A DNA stretch of 39,713 bases, taken from a virus. The notes beneath the pieces are model-generated. The model made no database searches. It was given only the letters and a program-made list of their open reading frames with translations, and was not told the DNA's origin. Location: IMG/VR virus record IMGVR_UViG_3300037674_000465, positions 1 through 39,713 of that record; one strand, given 5' to 3'. The translations under genes were made by a program, and so were the position numbers. How positions within the stretch are numbered: the first letter of the stretch is position 1; every line of letters begins with the position of its first letter. Of the stretch, positions 14,256-23,779 are shown in pieces.

Positions 14256-15026
14256 ATGGCCGTTACTGTTCTATCAGGCACATCAGGTGCTCTGTATTAT
14301 AAACCTGCTGGTACTACAGGTACTTTTAGTCCTGCTGATGTCACCATTGGCACAGAAACAATGGTGGTTCAAACCTATTTAAATCTCAAAGTAGGAGATC
14401 CAGTCAAGTTTCAAGTTGTAGATGGCTCAACAGGTGGTTCAGGAACAGGAACTTTACCTGCTGGATTAAGTGCTGGAACAACTTATTACGTTACTGCTTA
14501 TACAAGTACAACAGGAGCGTTAAAGGTATCTGCTACTAATGGTGGATCGGATGTAAACCTAACTGATGTAGGAACAGCAGCAGCTCCTAATGAATTTCAA
14601 GTTTATTACAACGATTTTGCTGCAATTGGGCAAGTAAGAGAGTGGACTTTTGAGATTGAAAGAGCTGAGATTGATGTAACAACAATTGGTCAAGCTCCTG
14701 GTCAATATGTTCCATTTAGAAAGTACATCGCTGGATTTGGTGATGGTTCTGGTACTGCTTCTACATATATGACAAACGAAGATGCAGCTCTATCAAACAG
14801 ATTGGTAGAAGACGTTCTTCAACGTCAGCAAGTTGGTGCAGCATTCAAACTTTATACAGACCGTGTATTTAGTGGTGGAAACGTTAGTGACACTCTTAGT
14901 CGCTCAATCAGCTTCGATGCAACATTAACTTCTGCAAGCTTTAGTGTTAACCCTGATGATGCTCAAGAGGTATCAGTTAACTTCCGACCAGCAGGAGTCC
15001 CAACATTCGATCTAAGTTCTACATAA
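14256..15026 (+). CDS. major tail tube protein
   Basis: A 256-residue, strand-rich protein placed between tail terminator and chaperones. An inserted domain (about 30-110, GDPVKFQVVDGSTGGSGTG) interrupts the tube fold. The core then reads AIGQVREWTFEIERAEIDVT, VPFRKYIAGFGDGSGTASTY, SISFDATLTSASFSVNPDDA and EVSVNFRPAGVP. The 'W/F-x-F, then T-x-L/I-G, then G-x-GSG' order recurs in the two proteins at 23342-24649, which look like paralogues. A terminator follows directly at 15057-15079. Confidence 0.85.
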   Translation: MAVTVLSGTSGALYYKPAGTTGTFSPADVTIGTETMVVQTYLNLKVGDPVKFQVVDGSTGGSGTGTLPAGLSAGTTYYVTAYTSTTGALKVSATNGGSDVNLTDVGTAAAPNEFQVYYNDFAAIGQVREWTFEIERAEIDVTTIGQAPGQYVPFRKYIAGFGDGSGTASTYMTNEDAALSNRLVEDVLQRQQVGAAFKLYTDRVFSGGNVSDTLSRSISFDATLTSASFSVNPDDAQEVSVNFRPAGVPTFDLSST

Positions 15027-15054
15027 TAGGACTGGGACACGGAATGTTCCGATT

Positions 15055-15079
15055 AACCCTGCCTAGTGCAGGGTTTTTT
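15055..15079 (+). terminator. intrinsic terminator after tail tube gene
   Basis: Perfect stem CCCTGC (15057-15062) with GCAGGG (15068-15073), a 5-base loop and six T. An AA/TT pair extends it. It is placed like the terminator behind the capsid gene. Confidence 0.8.
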
Positions 15080-15086
15080 ATTGTTT

Positions 15087-15097
15087 ATTAGGTTAGA
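15087..15097 (+). promoter_or_regulatory. ATTAGGTTAGA element
   Basis: An 11-base match to the half of the erf operator, between the tail tube terminator and the tail chaperone start. It could be a repressor half-site or part of a restart promoter (TAGAAT at 15094-15099 resembles a -10 box). Confidence 0.4.
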
Positions 15098-15120
15098 ATA
15101 ATAATGTTCAACAAAATCTT

Positions 15121-15483
15121 ATGTCATCAAGCCCTAGAACTACACGCTCACCGTTAAGAGCAATAGATCGCTTAAAGAAAGCAGCAAATTTAGATGCAAC
15201 CAAGAAATATGTTGAGTTATCTGATGGAACCACCTTTGAAATGTGGGTAACACCCTTAACAATGGCAGAAAGAGAGAGGGCACAAAAAGGTCCAAAAGGT
15301 GATGATGCGAATGAATTTGCGTTGCGTTTGTTAATTGCTAAAGCTTGTGACGAGAATGGAGAAAGATTGTTTCAAATGGGTGAAATAGATGTTCTAAAGA
15401 ATGAAGTTAGAGATGCAGATTTACAAGCATTGATGCTTGCAGTGCTTCAAGATGACGAGGATGCAATCGACCCAAAATCCTAA
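15121..15483 (+). CDS. tail assembly chaperone, short form (G-like)
   Basis: A 120-residue protein between tail tube and tape measure. A basic N-terminus is followed by YVELSDGTTFEMWVTPLTMAE and helices, with an acidic end (LQDDEDAID). This is the position and size of lambda gpG-type chaperones, which coat the tape measure during tail assembly. The frame ends just after a CCCAAAA slippery site, which gives a longer frameshifted product. Confidence 0.85.
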   Translation: MSSSPRTTRSPLRAIDRLKKAANLDATKKYVELSDGTTFEMWVTPLTMAERERAQKGPKGDDANEFALRLLIAKACDENGERLFQMGEIDVLKNEVRDADLQALMLAVLQDDEDAIDPKS

Positions 15484-15665
15484 GTGCGGAGCTTCGGAAA
15501 GATGGATTGTTAATGCTTCAATTTGGTATCGCAAAAGAACTGGGAAAAACTCTTTCTGAAATCCGTCAAATGACCTTTGAGGAAATTTTAGGTTGGAGTG
15601 CTTATTTTCAAGTGATTAACGAGGATCAACGAAAAGAAATGGATAGAGTGAAGCGGTTCCGTTAG
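15121..15665 (+). CDS. tail assembly chaperone, -1 frameshift fusion (GT-like)
   Basis: Slippage by -1 at CCCAAAA (15471-15477) would join the first 119 residues to 62 more, giving 181. The extension reads ILSAELRKDGLLMLQFGIAK, then TLSEIRQMTFEEILGWSAYF and a basic end. 'MTFEEILGWSAYFQVINED' is the usual signature of gpT-type extensions. There is no independent good start for this extension. The heptamer is in the correct phase (GA C CCA AAA). Confidence 0.85.
15471..15477 (+). other. -1 ribosomal frameshift site CCCAAAA
   Basis: An X-XXY-YYZ heptamer in the zero frame, followed by TCC TAA. Slipping tRNAs on CCA and AAA re-pair with CCC and AAA, the classic form. It lies two codons before the stop. 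I see no obvious strong stimulatory hairpin downstream. Confidence 0.8.
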
Positions 15666-15698
15666 ACTGTTTAGTAATCGTGTTTATGGTTGGTTTCT

Positions 15699-17765
15699 GT
15701 GGCTGCTTATAACGCTGATATTGAAGTTGTTGTAAAAGGTGTCAATAAGGTTACAGCGTTAACTAATCAGATTAAAGCTGCAAATAAAGCTGTTAATGCG
15801 TTAAATAAAGAAGTTATTGGTAAGAATGCAAGAGGTGGAACAGAATATTTTGACAAAGTAGGAAAAAAAGCAAGATTAGCAACTTTAAGTATTAGTAATC
15901 TTCAGAAAGCTGTTTCAAAGTCAAGTGCGACTTTAAATAAAGCAACTTTAGGAACAGATCAAGCAAGTGATGCTGCTAGAGGTTATGTCGCTGCAAATCA
16001 AGCTTTAAATGATCAGCTTCGTAAACGAATTGCATTATTAAAAGAAACAGAAAGGGCAATGGCCTTTGAAAGATTTGCTGCTGGAGATTTATCAGGTCGC
16101 ACTCAATATTCTTCACCTATCGGTCCTAAAGCTAAAAGAGGTGGAGGTGGTGGAGGGACACCAAGGCAAGGGAAAGGGATGATGAGTGGGTTTAGTGGTA
16201 CAAGAGTTGGTCAAGCTGTCCTTGGTGGTGGATTTCCTGCTTTATTTGGTCAAGGTATTGGTGGTGTTGCAGGTGGTGCTGCTGGTGGATTGCTTGGTGG
16301 TTTTGCGGGAGGCATTGCAGGTTCAATTTTAGGATCAAGAGTTGAAGAATTTGCTCAAGCTGCTGCTGAAACAGGAAGAGCATTGGCTTCTGTAGGGGAA
16401 GCTTTTGACATGATGCAGGAGAAATCTTTATTTTCTTCTGAAGCTATTGAACGAAATGTTGAGGCATTAATTCTTCAAGGGAAAATTCAAGAAGCTGCTA
16501 CTGCTATTACAGATGAATTATCTACAAAGATAGGAAATAAAGGTGTTTCAAGATTGAAGGAATTAGGAGAAGTTTCAAAAGTAACAATGAAGTTATGGAA
16601 TGAATTGAAGATTCAAATGCAAGCAGTTGCTACGAAAGCAATTCTTCCATTGTTAAAATTAATTAATAAGGTTTTAGGTCAGACGACAGCAGGTAACAGG
16701 TTAAGAGCATTAGAAGATGATTTGAAAGGAACAGAAGAAGGAAAGAATTTAAAAGCAGATATAGAGGCAAAAGCAGGAGTTAATTCGATGACAGGTAAAA
16801 CAAAACTAAGCACTTTAAGTCCTGAAGAAATGCAACAACTGATAGATAAATATAAGCGAGCTCAAAATGATTTAAGGACAGGAGCTTCAACTGTTGGGAT
16901 TTCAGATGAAGATCTTAAGAATGCAGAGGAGATTATCAAGAAAAACAGAAAAGGATTAGATATGGCTTTAGAACAACTTGAAGCAACAAGAGAGTTATAT
17001 CAAGCAAAATTAGATGGTAATGAAAAAGAAGTAATCAAGAAACAAGAAATTGAAAAAGTGATGAAGACAATCAAAGGAATGGATGATGCAGAATTAGAAG
17101 CTGCTAGAACAAAACTTGAATTAGCGTATGATCAAGCTGATGCAGTTAAAACTACTGCAAAAATAAAAGAAGAAGCAGATAAACAAGAATTAGAACGTAG
17201 AAAGAAAATTGCAGATTTATTAGCAACAGAAACAACTAATGCAATCGTTGGATTAATTGATGGCACAAGAACATTAGGAGAATCATTGAAAAATATTATT
17301 AAGCAGATGGCAGCAATGTTTATACAAAAGAAAGCGATGAGTTTCTTTGGAGGAATGATGGGGCTTGAAGAAGGAGGTTATGTCTCTAACGGTATAAAAC
17401 CTTTTAGCTCTGGTGGTTTGGTTACTAAACCCACAATGGGACTCGTAGGAGAAGCAGGTGAGGATGAGTATATAATTCCAGCTTCTAAGATGGCTCAGTC
17501 AATGCAACGGTATTCAGCAGGTGCTAGGGGTGAATCTGTTATTCCTGGTACTGGTCAATCTTCAGCAGGTGGTGGAGCTGATGCACAAACAACTGTTAAC
17601 TATTCTGGCCCAATATTAAACTTCAACTCTGAAGAATTTGTTCCTAAATCTGCAATAGGTCAAATCATTAATAGTGCAGCTTCTAGAGGCTCAAAAGCTG
17701 GAGAAGCTAGAACATTATCTAGCCTCCGAAATTCTCGTAGCAGAAGGGGTAATATAGGGTTATGA
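15699..17765 (+). CDS. tape measure protein
   Basis: About 688 residues. It starts NADIEVVVKGVNKVTALTNQ with long helices. A glycine-rich hydrophobic stretch at about 170-215 (GIGGVAGGAAGGLLGGFAGG) and further charged coiled-coil helices follow. The C-terminus is typical (SGGLVTKPTMGLVGEAGEDE, then IIPASKM). It sets tail length; at roughly 0.15 nm per residue the tail would be near 100 nm. GTG at 15699 gives MAAYNADI and is preferred; TTG at 15690 is an in-frame alternative. Its end overlaps the next gene by four bases. Confidence 0.92.
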   Translation: MAAYNADIEVVVKGVNKVTALTNQIKAANKAVNALNKEVIGKNARGGTEYFDKVGKKARLATLSISNLQKAVSKSSATLNKATLGTDQASDAARGYVAANQALNDQLRKRIALLKETERAMAFERFAAGDLSGRTQYSSPIGPKAKRGGGGGGTPRQGKGMMSGFSGTRVGQAVLGGGFPALFGQGIGGVAGGAAGGLLGGFAGGIAGSILGSRVEEFAQAAAETGRALASVGEAFDMMQEKSLFSSEAIERNVEALILQGKIQEAATAITDELSTKIGNKGVSRLKELGEVSKVTMKLWNELKIQMQAVATKAILPLLKLINKVLGQTTAGNRLRALEDDLKGTEEGKNLKADIEAKAGVNSMTGKTKLSTLSPEEMQQLIDKYKRAQNDLRTGASTVGISDEDLKNAEEIIKKNRKGLDMALEQLEATRELYQAKLDGNEKEVIKKQEIEKVMKTIKGMDDAELEAARTKLELAYDQADAVKTTAKIKEEADKQELERRKKIADLLATETTNAIVGLIDGTRTLGESLKNIIKQMAAMFIQKKAMSFFGGMMGLEEGGYVSNGIKPFSSGGLVTKPTMGLVGEAGEDEYIIPASKMAQSMQRYSAGARGESVIPGTGQSSAGGGADAQTTVNYSGPILNFNSEEFVPKSAIGQIINSAASRGSKAGEARTLSSLRNSRSRRGNIGL

Positions 17766-18274
17766 CAACAAGTACTGGCTATGTAGCCCTAACCAATTTT
17801 ATTACTGTTACTAAATCCGACGGAACTGGCCCAGATAAAATAGGAACAGCTTTTAGCCCTTACCACAAATTCCAGAACGGTAAACAAACTATAGGAGGTG
17901 GCTTTCCTGCTTTTCAACAACATAATTATCTTTCATTTATTTACCAAGGAGCAGCACGTAACAGGTCAGGTGACAACATGATTTCTTCTTTAATTCTTGC
18001 AAATAGTGAGATAAGTATGAATTTTGCAGTAGAAGCAGTGCAAGAAAAATATCATATTAAAGTTGAAACTTGGCTTATGACAGAAAATTTTGGACAACTT
18101 AAACAACTATCAGAGGAAACATGGCTAGCATCTCAATTAAGTTATGACCCCGAAAGTATTGAACTTATTTTAAGTTCTGCTATAGATGCTGTTGGAGCAA
18201 ATGCGCCAGACAAAGTTTTAACAAGGGATCTTGTTGGTTCGTTACCTGTTACTGGATCGCTACAAAACAGGTGA
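17762..18274 (+). CDS. minor tail protein (gpL-like)
   Basis: A 170-residue protein following the tape measure. The central part (HNYLSFIYQGAARNRSGDNM, SLILANSEISMNF) and the C-terminal pattern SIELILSSAIDAVGANAPDK resemble gpL/gpM-type minor tail proteins, where 'velrLxxPlDxxgxxxP' is common. Such proteins form the tail end below the tube. The typical gpL iron-sulphur cysteines are not visible. It is coupled to the neighbours by ATGA and GTGA overlaps. Confidence 0.6.
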   Translation: MTTSTGYVALTNFITVTKSDGTGPDKIGTAFSPYHKFQNGKQTIGGGFPAFQQHNYLSFIYQGAARNRSGDNMISSLILANSEISMNFAVEAVQEKYHIKVETWLMTENFGQLKQLSEETWLASQLSYDPESIELILSSAIDAVGANAPDKVLTRDLVGSLPVTGSLQNR

Positions 18275-18651
18275 GACCACATCGATTAATTGGTCTACCT
18301 TATCGTTTAGGGGCTGACCCTGAAAAACATAAAGCAGGTGATTGTTTATCTTTAGTTCGCACAGTATTAGCAAATTATGGTTTTACTGTTCCCAAAGGAC
18401 AGCGTGATTGGTATAGAAGACTAAGAAGGAAAGACTATAGTATCTTTTTTGAAGAATTAAATAGGTGGGGAGTTGATTCACCCCCTAAACTAGGAACAAT
18501 TGGCCTTTGCAAATCAGAAGATGGTTATGGCATGGCTGCATTTTACGAGGACGGATGGCTGAGTTATCAAAAAACATTAGGAGGCCAGGTGGTGATTTGG
18601 TTACCCCTAAACGCCCTCATGGTAAAAGGCTGTTACTTCCAACGGAAGTAG
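18271..18651 (+). CDS. NlpC/P60-like tail protein
   Basis: A 126-residue protein starting at GTG overlapping the previous stop. GLPYRLGADPEKHKAGDCLS carries the expected catalytic cysteine after a GxPYRxG lead, followed by LVRTVLANYGF and RDWYRRLRRKDY. In tail-associated NlpC/P60 hydrolases a histidine normally comes in a following 'HVGIY' strand. Here that place reads YGMAAFYEDG, with no histidine, so activity is doubtful or uses another residue. Its position equals lambda gpK. It is the only cell-wall-hydrolase-like gene I recognise in this genome. Confidence 0.7.
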   Translation: MRPHRLIGLPYRLGADPEKHKAGDCLSLVRTVLANYGFTVPKGQRDWYRRLRRKDYSIFFEELNRWGVDSPPKLGTIGLCKSEDGYGMAAFYEDGWLSYQKTLGGQVVIWLPLNALMVKGCYFQRK

Positions 18652-21600
18652 AATTATGTAAGGTCTTAGGAATAACTGAAGATGAATATTGGCTATTTAT
18701 AGATTCAACTGCTGCTTATAACGGACAAAGGCCAAAAGGATATGAATTAATTCCTGATATAAGAAATGATGCTATTAGTGGTTATATTGCTTCTGTTGGT
18801 GTAAAAGCTTTCTGGACTTCAGTAGGAGTTGCTGTTGCTTCTGCAACTGTTTCCTATCTGTTAACACCTAAACCACAGGAGGCCAAACAAGGAGGGTCTA
18901 GGAGAACTGCTGATTCAATTGGTAATAGAAAATTTGCGCCACAAGCATCTTTTAATTCAGTTCAAGCTTTAGCTCAGCTAGGAGATTCCATTCCTCTTAT
19001 TTTTGCTAATCAAGTAATAGATGGAGATAATGTTTTTGGCGGGTTAAGGGTTAACAGTCAGTTGTTATGGTCTCAATTTGTAAGTCTTGGAAAATATCAA
19101 CAATTAAAAGCACTTGCTTTGTTTTCGCATGGAACTATTGGAGAAGATCCTGATTATGAAGGCTATGCAGTAGGAGATACTCTTTTGAATACTTATAACG
19201 CTTATAAAGTCAGTCTTTATTTCAAAGATGGAAGTATTTCCGAAAACAATAGAATTACCAAATTTGATAGATACGACCAATCCAAGTTAATTATCCCAGT
19301 AAGTCAAGATAAAGATGATCCGTTTGAAGTTGGTGTACCTAATAAAGCAGGAACAACGGCTCCGACATTAACAAGTAAATCTTTCAGTGGAGCTAGAAAC
19401 CCAACGACACAAACAACTTTTGGTCTTTATGCTCCTATCCCTAATTGTCAAGTTTGTAGATTGCCTTATGAGTTGGTTCGTCCTCCTAGAGGAGCAACGG
19501 GAGATGCTATTGAAGCTATGGCAAGAAAACGGAAAAAAGTTGAATTTGCAAAGTGGCCGACGAGGGCGGGTTTTATACAGGTTAACAATGTAAAAACAAG
19601 AGGTTTAAAATCTCTCAATGTAGATGATATTGTTTTTTATCAAATAATAGGAGAGGAAAGCGGGGAGAATAATGCGTTACAAAGAGTTTATGACAATGAT
19701 CCAAATACTCCAGGTTATCAAACAGTTACAGGAAAAGGAAACGCAGACGCTTTCAATTACAGACCTCATGGAGTCGCCGATGTTGACAGTTTTACGACTT
19801 CAATAAGAGAAAACACAGACAGTTTATTAGCAGTTGGAGAACAATACTTATTAGGAACGGCTCTTGTTATCTGCATTGAAACAAGTAAGCCTATGCCTTG
19901 GACAATTAAACAAAGTAAACATTATGGATTCAAAGTTGTAGAAGCTGGTGAATTTGATATTCCTGTTGATAGTGCAGATTTAAGTAGACATTGTCAGAAT
20001 CCTATATGGTATGACCCAAAACAATTTGGCTATAGAGATGGAACTAAGAGTCAAGACGATGAAATTTATAGTATAGGTGGTCAAGATACTATCTTTTGGC
20101 AACAAGTAATTAGTGGAACTTTCGATTTTCCTAGAGGGCAAAATGATTTATATTATGGTCATGATATTTATACAGGTCAAAGAATTGCATTAGCAACAGT
20201 TACGAATAATAGAAAATGTGATGTTACTGAAATAGGGATCAAATCAACAGTTTATAAACGTATTCAATTTGCAAATGTAAAAAGTCAGCCTGAAAAAGAA
20301 GCATTAAGGAAACTTATCATGGATGACCGAACACAAATACAACTAGGTCAAGTCTCAATGTTTGCGGATAGGATTTCTTTGTTTATGTTACAAGCTAGAC
20401 AAATAGGAGATTCAAATTGGGAAAATTTAATTAATACATTAGAGAACCATCTTGGGTTATTTGCTGTTAAAGGAAACACACCAGAATCACAATACAATGC
20501 TATTACTATTTCTCATCCTGCCTTAGATCAATATGAATATAGGTTCAGACCTTATCCTGGCAATTACATAACTAGAAATGCAAATTGGGATCAAAGAGTT
20601 AATTTATTGACAACAGACTCTGGTGGATTAGGGCAAGTTTCACACTTTTCAGCAAATACTACTTTTGGAACATTTGACGTTGCCTTTACTGGAGATGAAG
20701 GATTTACGATTTCACAAGCTGTTGCTAGTAATAATGAATGGCAACTAGGAGAAACGACAAGATCCACTGTCGGGACAGTTTCGAGTGCAAGGCTTAATGG
20801 AGTTACAAGTTGGGTTGAAAATCCAAGCTTCAACGGAGTTATTACAGAGTATAGGAAAGAACTTGTTCAAACTTTTGTTGGAAATCATCAATACAATATT
20901 GTCTTATGGAATCAAACAAATGCCCCAGGATGGGCAGCCGTTCACGGTTGGACTTGGGTTCTATATGGTGTCCCTGGTCAGCCTGAAATTAGTTTAGGAA
21001 CAATATTTCCTAATACAAATACGGCATGGCCTCAAGTCTTTTTTGCTTTTCCTAATGGTAAAACCTATATTCCGTTAGACCCTGGTACTTATTATCACCC
21101 AAACAATAACCCCTATCATTTTTGGGTTGGGGTGGAAGAATATAGATATTCAACCCGAACCATTCAACCTCTTTTACATTTTGAGGGATCGGTTCCTGTT
21201 ACAGGAGGAAGTGGTACTGGACTGAAAGTTAATTTAAAAGTTTATAAACAAGAATATCAAACAGGCCAATATTATTACAAAGCAGATTGGACTTTAGACC
21301 CTCAAAATTTAGGTGAAGATTATCAAAATGGTGAAACAGTTGTTATCCCTTGGACAGCAGTAGGAGGTGCTCAAAGAACTATTAATGTTCAATTGTTAGT
21401 AGAGACTACAACAATAACAACAAAGGCAGAACAAAATTTTAATCCTTATGATGTTCTAAGTGATTGGAATGTTTATGAAGGAGATGAAAACAGTAACCGT
21501 ACTAATCCAGAACATGAAATAGTTTATGTAAATGAAATACTAAAACCTGCTACAGAACCAGGTACGGATGTAGAGAGACCTGCGGAATATAGTAATTTGG

Positions 21601-22796
21601 CTTTTGCTGGTATTAAAATTAACAGCTCTAAGGAATGGGTTAATTTCAGTCAGTTATCTGCTTACTTTAAAAAAGGGATAAAAATTTATGATCTTATAAA
21701 TTCTTCTATTAATGGTGATGATGATATTACATGGGCTGCGGATGATTCATCTAATTTATTTCCTGAAATTGCTTATTCCTTGTTAGCCAGTACAAAGATA
21801 GGTGCTGGAAAACTTGTTGGTATTGACTCTGTCGATTTTAGAGCGATGAAAAATGCCGCTGAATATTGTTCTAGAAATAAATTCTTTTGGGATGGAACAA
21901 TTAGTAGTAAATTAAATTTAAGAGATTTTATTTTTGAACATTCTGGTTATTGTTTATTAGATTTCACAATAATTGGAGGTAAGTTTAGTCTCAAGCCTTC
22001 TGTTCCTATTAATGGAAATAATGAAATTGATAAGACAATTTTGCCTGATATAAAATGTTTATTTACTGATGGCAATATTAATGATTTACAAGTTTCGTTT
22101 TTGAATCCAGAAGAAAGACAAACATTTAAAGCAGTTGTTCTTTATCGTGAAGAAAAAGTAAATGGTTTCCCTGAGACAAAATCTATATTAATCAGAGAGG
22201 ATGCCCCCTACGGATCGGATTCTGACCCTGTAGAAACCTTTGACTTGTCGAGTTTCTGCACGTCTCGTAAGCAAGCAATTTATTTTGCTTATTTTGCTAT
22301 CAAATCAAGACGTTTAATTGATCATGGAATTACTTTTAAAACAGCTCCTCAATATGTTCAAGGATTAGAGCCTGGGGATTATTTCAGGTTAGTTTCAGAA
22401 GTCACTCATACCAGTAGGTTTAAGAATGGAGCGAAGCTAGAAGACGGAACAATTGTTAGTAAAGATGATATGACGGGAAATGAAGACGTTCTATATTGGA
22501 TACCTGGAAAAGTCGGTGAAATACTTCCTTCAAAATTATCTGAGGCTCCTTCTGGTTGTTTGTTTACTGTTAAAAATACAACAACAGAAAATAAGGTTTA
22601 TAAATGTGAAACTATTTCTTATGGTGAGGATGGTTTGTTGGAGGTGGCTGGTAGCTTTGCTCCAACAGAAACTGACCCTGCAACAAAAGGACAACTTTCT
22701 GTTATGCAGGGATGGGGGTTAGATCGAGATATTCCAGATTTCGTTACCGAAGAACTAACAGGCGCCACGGCAATGCAATCTTTAGGTGGGTCGTAA
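18555..22796 (+). CDS. tail tip/host specificity protein (gpJ-like)
   Basis: About 1413 residues, the largest protein here. ATG at 18555 has GAGG just upstream and overlaps the previous gene by 97 bases; the longer frame from 18507 lacks support. The N-terminal domain is followed by a hydrophobic segment at about 77-103 (SVGVKAFWTSVGVAVASATV). The middle is large and strand-rich. The C-terminal third (KIGAGKLVGIDSVDF, LNLRDFIFEHSGYCLLDFTI, GLEPGDYFRLVSE) matches the tail-tip attachment fold of gpJ-type proteins. It would form the baseplate hub or central fibre that contacts the host. Confidence 0.85.
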   Translation: MAELSKNIRRPGGDLVTPKRPHGKRLLLPTEVELCKVLGITEDEYWLFIDSTAAYNGQRPKGYELIPDIRNDAISGYIASVGVKAFWTSVGVAVASATVSYLLTPKPQEAKQGGSRRTADSIGNRKFAPQASFNSVQALAQLGDSIPLIFANQVIDGDNVFGGLRVNSQLLWSQFVSLGKYQQLKALALFSHGTIGEDPDYEGYAVGDTLLNTYNAYKVSLYFKDGSISENNRITKFDRYDQSKLIIPVSQDKDDPFEVGVPNKAGTTAPTLTSKSFSGARNPTTQTTFGLYAPIPNCQVCRLPYELVRPPRGATGDAIEAMARKRKKVEFAKWPTRAGFIQVNNVKTRGLKSLNVDDIVFYQIIGEESGENNALQRVYDNDPNTPGYQTVTGKGNADAFNYRPHGVADVDSFTTSIRENTDSLLAVGEQYLLGTALVICIETSKPMPWTIKQSKHYGFKVVEAGEFDIPVDSADLSRHCQNPIWYDPKQFGYRDGTKSQDDEIYSIGGQDTIFWQQVISGTFDFPRGQNDLYYGHDIYTGQRIALATVTNNRKCDVTEIGIKSTVYKRIQFANVKSQPEKEALRKLIMDDRTQIQLGQVSMFADRISLFMLQARQIGDSNWENLINTLENHLGLFAVKGNTPESQYNAITISHPALDQYEYRFRPYPGNYITRNANWDQRVNLLTTDSGGLGQVSHFSANTTFGTFDVAFTGDEGFTISQAVASNNEWQLGETTRSTVGTVSSARLNGVTSWVENPSFNGVITEYRKELVQTFVGNHQYNIVLWNQTNAPGWAAVHGWTWVLYGVPGQPEISLGTIFPNTNTAWPQVFFAFPNGKTYIPLDPGTYYHPNNNPYHFWVGVEEYRYSTRTIQPLLHFEGSVPVTGGSGTGLKVNLKVYKQEYQTGQYYYKADWTLDPQNLGEDYQNGETVVIPWTAVGGAQRTINVQLLVETTTITTKAEQNFNPYDVLSDWNVYEGDENSNRTNPEHEIVYVNEILKPATEPGTDVERPAEYSNLAFAGIKINSSKEWVNFSQLSAYFKKGIKIYDLINSSINGDDDITWAADDSSNLFPEIAYSLLASTKIGAGKLVGIDSVDFRAMKNAAEYCSRNKFFWDGTISSKLNLRDFIFEHSGYCLLDFTIIGGKFSLKPSVPINGNNEIDKTILPDIKCLFTDGNINDLQVSFLNPEERQTFKAVVLYREEKVNGFPETKSILIREDAPYGSDSDPVETFDLSSFCTSRKQAIYFAYFAIKSRRLIDHGITFKTAPQYVQGLEPGDYFRLVSEVTHTSRFKNGAKLEDGTIVSKDDMTGNEDVLYWIPGKVGEILPSKLSEAPSGCLFTVKNTTTENKVYKCETISYGEDGLLEVAGSFAPTETDPATKGQLSVMQGWGLDRDIPDFVTEELTGATAMQSLGGS

Positions 22797-22813
22797 TGTG
22801 AATATGTTCCGAT

Positions 22814-22840
22814 ACACTTAGTGGAAATCAAGTGTGATTT
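22814..22840 (+). terminator. weak hairpin after tail tip gene
   Basis: ACACTT (22814-22819) pairs with AAGTGT (22830-22835), with a 10-base loop and a short GATTTT tail. It may be a weak terminator or processing hairpin. Confidence 0.3.
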
Positions 22841-22864
22841 TCAAGCATTATCTGATTTTTTAAC

Positions 22865-23311
22865 ATGGCAAGTCCTAAAGATTTCCCAAGCATTAAACCA
22901 ACTTCCCGAAGTTATTCTCCTGGGACATATCCAAGTACTACATTTGAATCGTTAGATGGTACAAAGACACATTTGCGTTTTGGTAATCAAAGGGTTAATG
23001 CAACTTTGACTCTTGGATTTTCTAATATTACTGATGCAGAAGCTTGGGAAATTTTAGAGAATTATAGAGATGTAAATTCTGATTGGGATTATGTAACTTT
23101 TAATTTTAAATCAGGTTTGGCAGGTGTCGGAGGAGATGGTCACACGTCACAAAGTGGTGCATTAACAAATTTAGCTACTTATATGGCAGAAAATAACAGT
23201 CAATCAGGTGGTTTAAAATGGCGTTATTCTGGGCCTCCTTCTGTTACAAGTACCTTTAAAGGTATGAGCAATGTGAGCTGTAGTTTTGTTGCTTGCCTAG
23301 ATGCCCCTTAG
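22865..23311 (+). CDS. conserved marine-phage tail protein (148 aa)
   Basis: The N-terminal IKPTSRSYSPGTYPSTTFES leads to HLRFGNQRVNATLTLGFSNI, WEILENYRDVNSDWDYVTFN, then GGLKWRYSGPPSVTSTFKGM and NVSCSFVACLD. From memory this order is common in tail modules of cyanophages. It is strand-rich and probably part of the tail tip. It lies between the gpJ-like gene and two tail-tube-like genes. No enzymatic motif is seen. Confidence 0.65.
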   Translation: MASPKDFPSIKPTSRSYSPGTYPSTTFESLDGTKTHLRFGNQRVNATLTLGFSNITDAEAWEILENYRDVNSDWDYVTFNFKSGLAGVGGDGHTSQSGALTNLATYMAENNSQSGGLKWRYSGPPSVTSTFKGMSNVSCSFVACLDAP

Positions 23312-23341
23312 AATAAACACAACGTATTGATTTTTTAGGTC

Positions 23342-23779
23342 GTGGCTTTTTATAGCGGAAAAGATGGACAGCTTTTTATTGACGGCGATAAAGCCGCCAA
23401 AGTTCAATCTTGGTCTTTTTCTAGTTCACAAGCTGTTCTTGAAACAACTTCTTTAGAAGACACAGATCGAACAATTGTCCAAGGTGTAAGAAGCTATAGC
23501 GGTAGCGCAAGACTGTTTTACTATCAAGCGTCTGCTGGTTCTGGCGGAGATGTTACAGATTTAATTGGTAAATGCATTAAGGCTGCAAGTGGTGGAGTTG
23601 CGGCTGCTTCTACTGCTGCAACTTTAAAACTTAAAATTGTTGACGGTTCTGCTAATGGTCGTTTTATTACTTTCTCTACTTTGATTACTGGAATATCAAT
23701 GAATAGTGCTGTTGGTGAAGTTTTAAGTGCTGATATTAGTTGGGAATCAAATGGAGCACCTACAGAAGTATCTATCTAA
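23342..23779 (+). CDS. tail-tube-like protein 2 (145 aa)
   Basis: Starts at GTG. The pattern AAKVQSWSFSSSQAVLETTS, then LEDTDRTIVQGVRSYSGSAR and SADISWESNGAP, follows the core of a tail tube subunit (compare the protein at 14256-15026). Located after the tail tip gene, it may form a tip ring, a tube decoration or a fibre adaptor instead of the main tube. Only three bases separate it from the next, related gene. Confidence 0.65.
   Translation: MAFYSGKDGQLFIDGDKAAKVQSWSFSSSQAVLETTSLEDTDRTIVQGVRSYSGSARLFYYQASAGSGGDVTDLIGKCIKAASGGVAAASTAATLKLKIVDGSANGRFITFSTLITGISMNSAVGEVLSADISWESNGAPTEVSI

Noticed and set aside
18507-18554. Upstream extension of the tail tip protein
   Set aside because: ATG at 18555 has GAGG upstream and gives a natural N-terminus; the 16 extra residues are out-of-frame sequence of the NlpC-like gene.
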